From positions 56,047 to 120,046 of the forward strand of contig CAJOIF010000004.1 in the NCBI GenBank assembly GCA_905234765.1: 64,000 bases of DNA, read 5' to 3'. This DNA is from an uncultured Bacteroidales bacterium. Lineage in GTDB: Bacteria > Bacteroidota > Bacteroidia > Bacteroidales > F082. Positions 63,882 through 64,000 of the stretch are shown here, in pieces (positions within the stretch are counted from its first letter, which is position 1; the number at the start of each line of letters is the position of its first letter). Below the pieces are notes generated by a model, which was given only the letters and a program-made list of their open reading frames with translations, had not been told where the DNA came from and ran no database searches. Both the position numbers and the translations under genes were made by a program.

Positions 63882-64000
63882 CCCCCTTAAAAGGGGGACG
63901 CGCAAAGCGGCGCTAAACAAGCGTCCGGCAGGCGTCCCCCTCTTGAGGGGGTGCCCGAAGGGCGGGGGAGTCAAAGACAACCCAACCCCGAAGGGCGGGG
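63882..64000. repeat. Cluster of G/C-rich palindromes after the T9SS cargo gene
   Basis: CCCCCTTAAAAGGGGG (63882-63897) and CCCCCTCTTGAGGGGG (63936-63951) are hairpins; GGGGGACGC (63893-63901) also pairs with GCGTCCCCC (63932-63940). CCCGAAGGGCGGGG occurs twice (from 63953 and 63987), the second at the window end. This looks like a dispersed intergenic repeat that may also act as the terminator. It continues beyond the window. Confidence 0.7.

Overview
The window reads as chromosomal DNA of a Bacteroidales bacterium; I cannot name the genus. Reasons: Bacteroidetes-type promoters (a TTG or TTTG element about 17-20 bases before TAnnTTTG) recur before gene blocks, Shine-Dalgarno sites are weak, there is a PorQ homologue and a large protein with a type IX secretion (T9SS) sorting tail, NusB is of the long form, and ORF6N and AAA/PD-(D/E)XK accessory genes are present. 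I saw no rRNA, tRNA, CRISPR array or transposase.

1-35400 is a surface-polysaccharide (capsule or O-antigen) locus on the + strand, already running at base 1. It holds an ABC-type exporter (wzm, wzt), some ten glycosyltransferases of GT2, GT4, GT32-like and GT-C type, acetyl/acyltransferases, GDP-fucose synthesis (gmd, fcl), UDP-GlcNAc 2-epimerase (wecB), a deacetylase-like enzyme, and an embedded acyl-assembly set (two acyl carrier proteins, an SDR ketoreductase, a KAS III-like enzyme, an FkbH-like HAD protein and a hexapeptide acyltransferase). It closes with the export control genes Wza, a Wzc-type tyrosine kinase with a striking (Gly-Tyr)17 tail, and a PHP-type tyrosine phosphatase. No polymerase Wzy, flippase Wzx or initiating phosphosugar transferase is visible here; they may lie upstream.

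Several accessory modules interrupt the locus. The most notable sits between wzm and wzt: an AAA ATPase plus a small TOPRIM-like protein, bounded by a 36-bp direct repeat that duplicates the 3' end of wzm (34/36 identical), so each repeat supplies an intact wzm tail. It looks like a compact, undescribed or little-described defence cassette. Others are an AAA/PD-(D/E)XK gene with an in-frame stop at 7142-8683 and an AAA/DUF4143 gene at 15922 with three 22-bp-spaced operator-like repeats. Two glycosyltransferase genes are frameshifted: one by an apparent 17-nt deletion, the other at a run of eight G that could be phase variable.

35368-42153 (- strand) carries an M3 metallopeptidase lipoprotein and two patatin-barrel outer-membrane paralogues. 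42213-51031 (+) is a glycogen operon: debranching enzyme, GT4 glucan synthase, GH57 enzyme, and a 1408-aa protein that joins a eukaryote-like glycogen synthase to a phosphorylase. 51048-52231 (-) encodes ferritin and a rubrerythrin. 52312-55842 (+) carries nusB, porQ, recF and dciA-like. A 239-bp palindromic element follows, then nfeD and a stomatin-like gene, a frameshifted ORF6N gene with 54-nt internal repeats, a small orphan antitoxin-like gene between 51-bp direct repeats, and a 1635-aa T9SS-exported multidomain protein.
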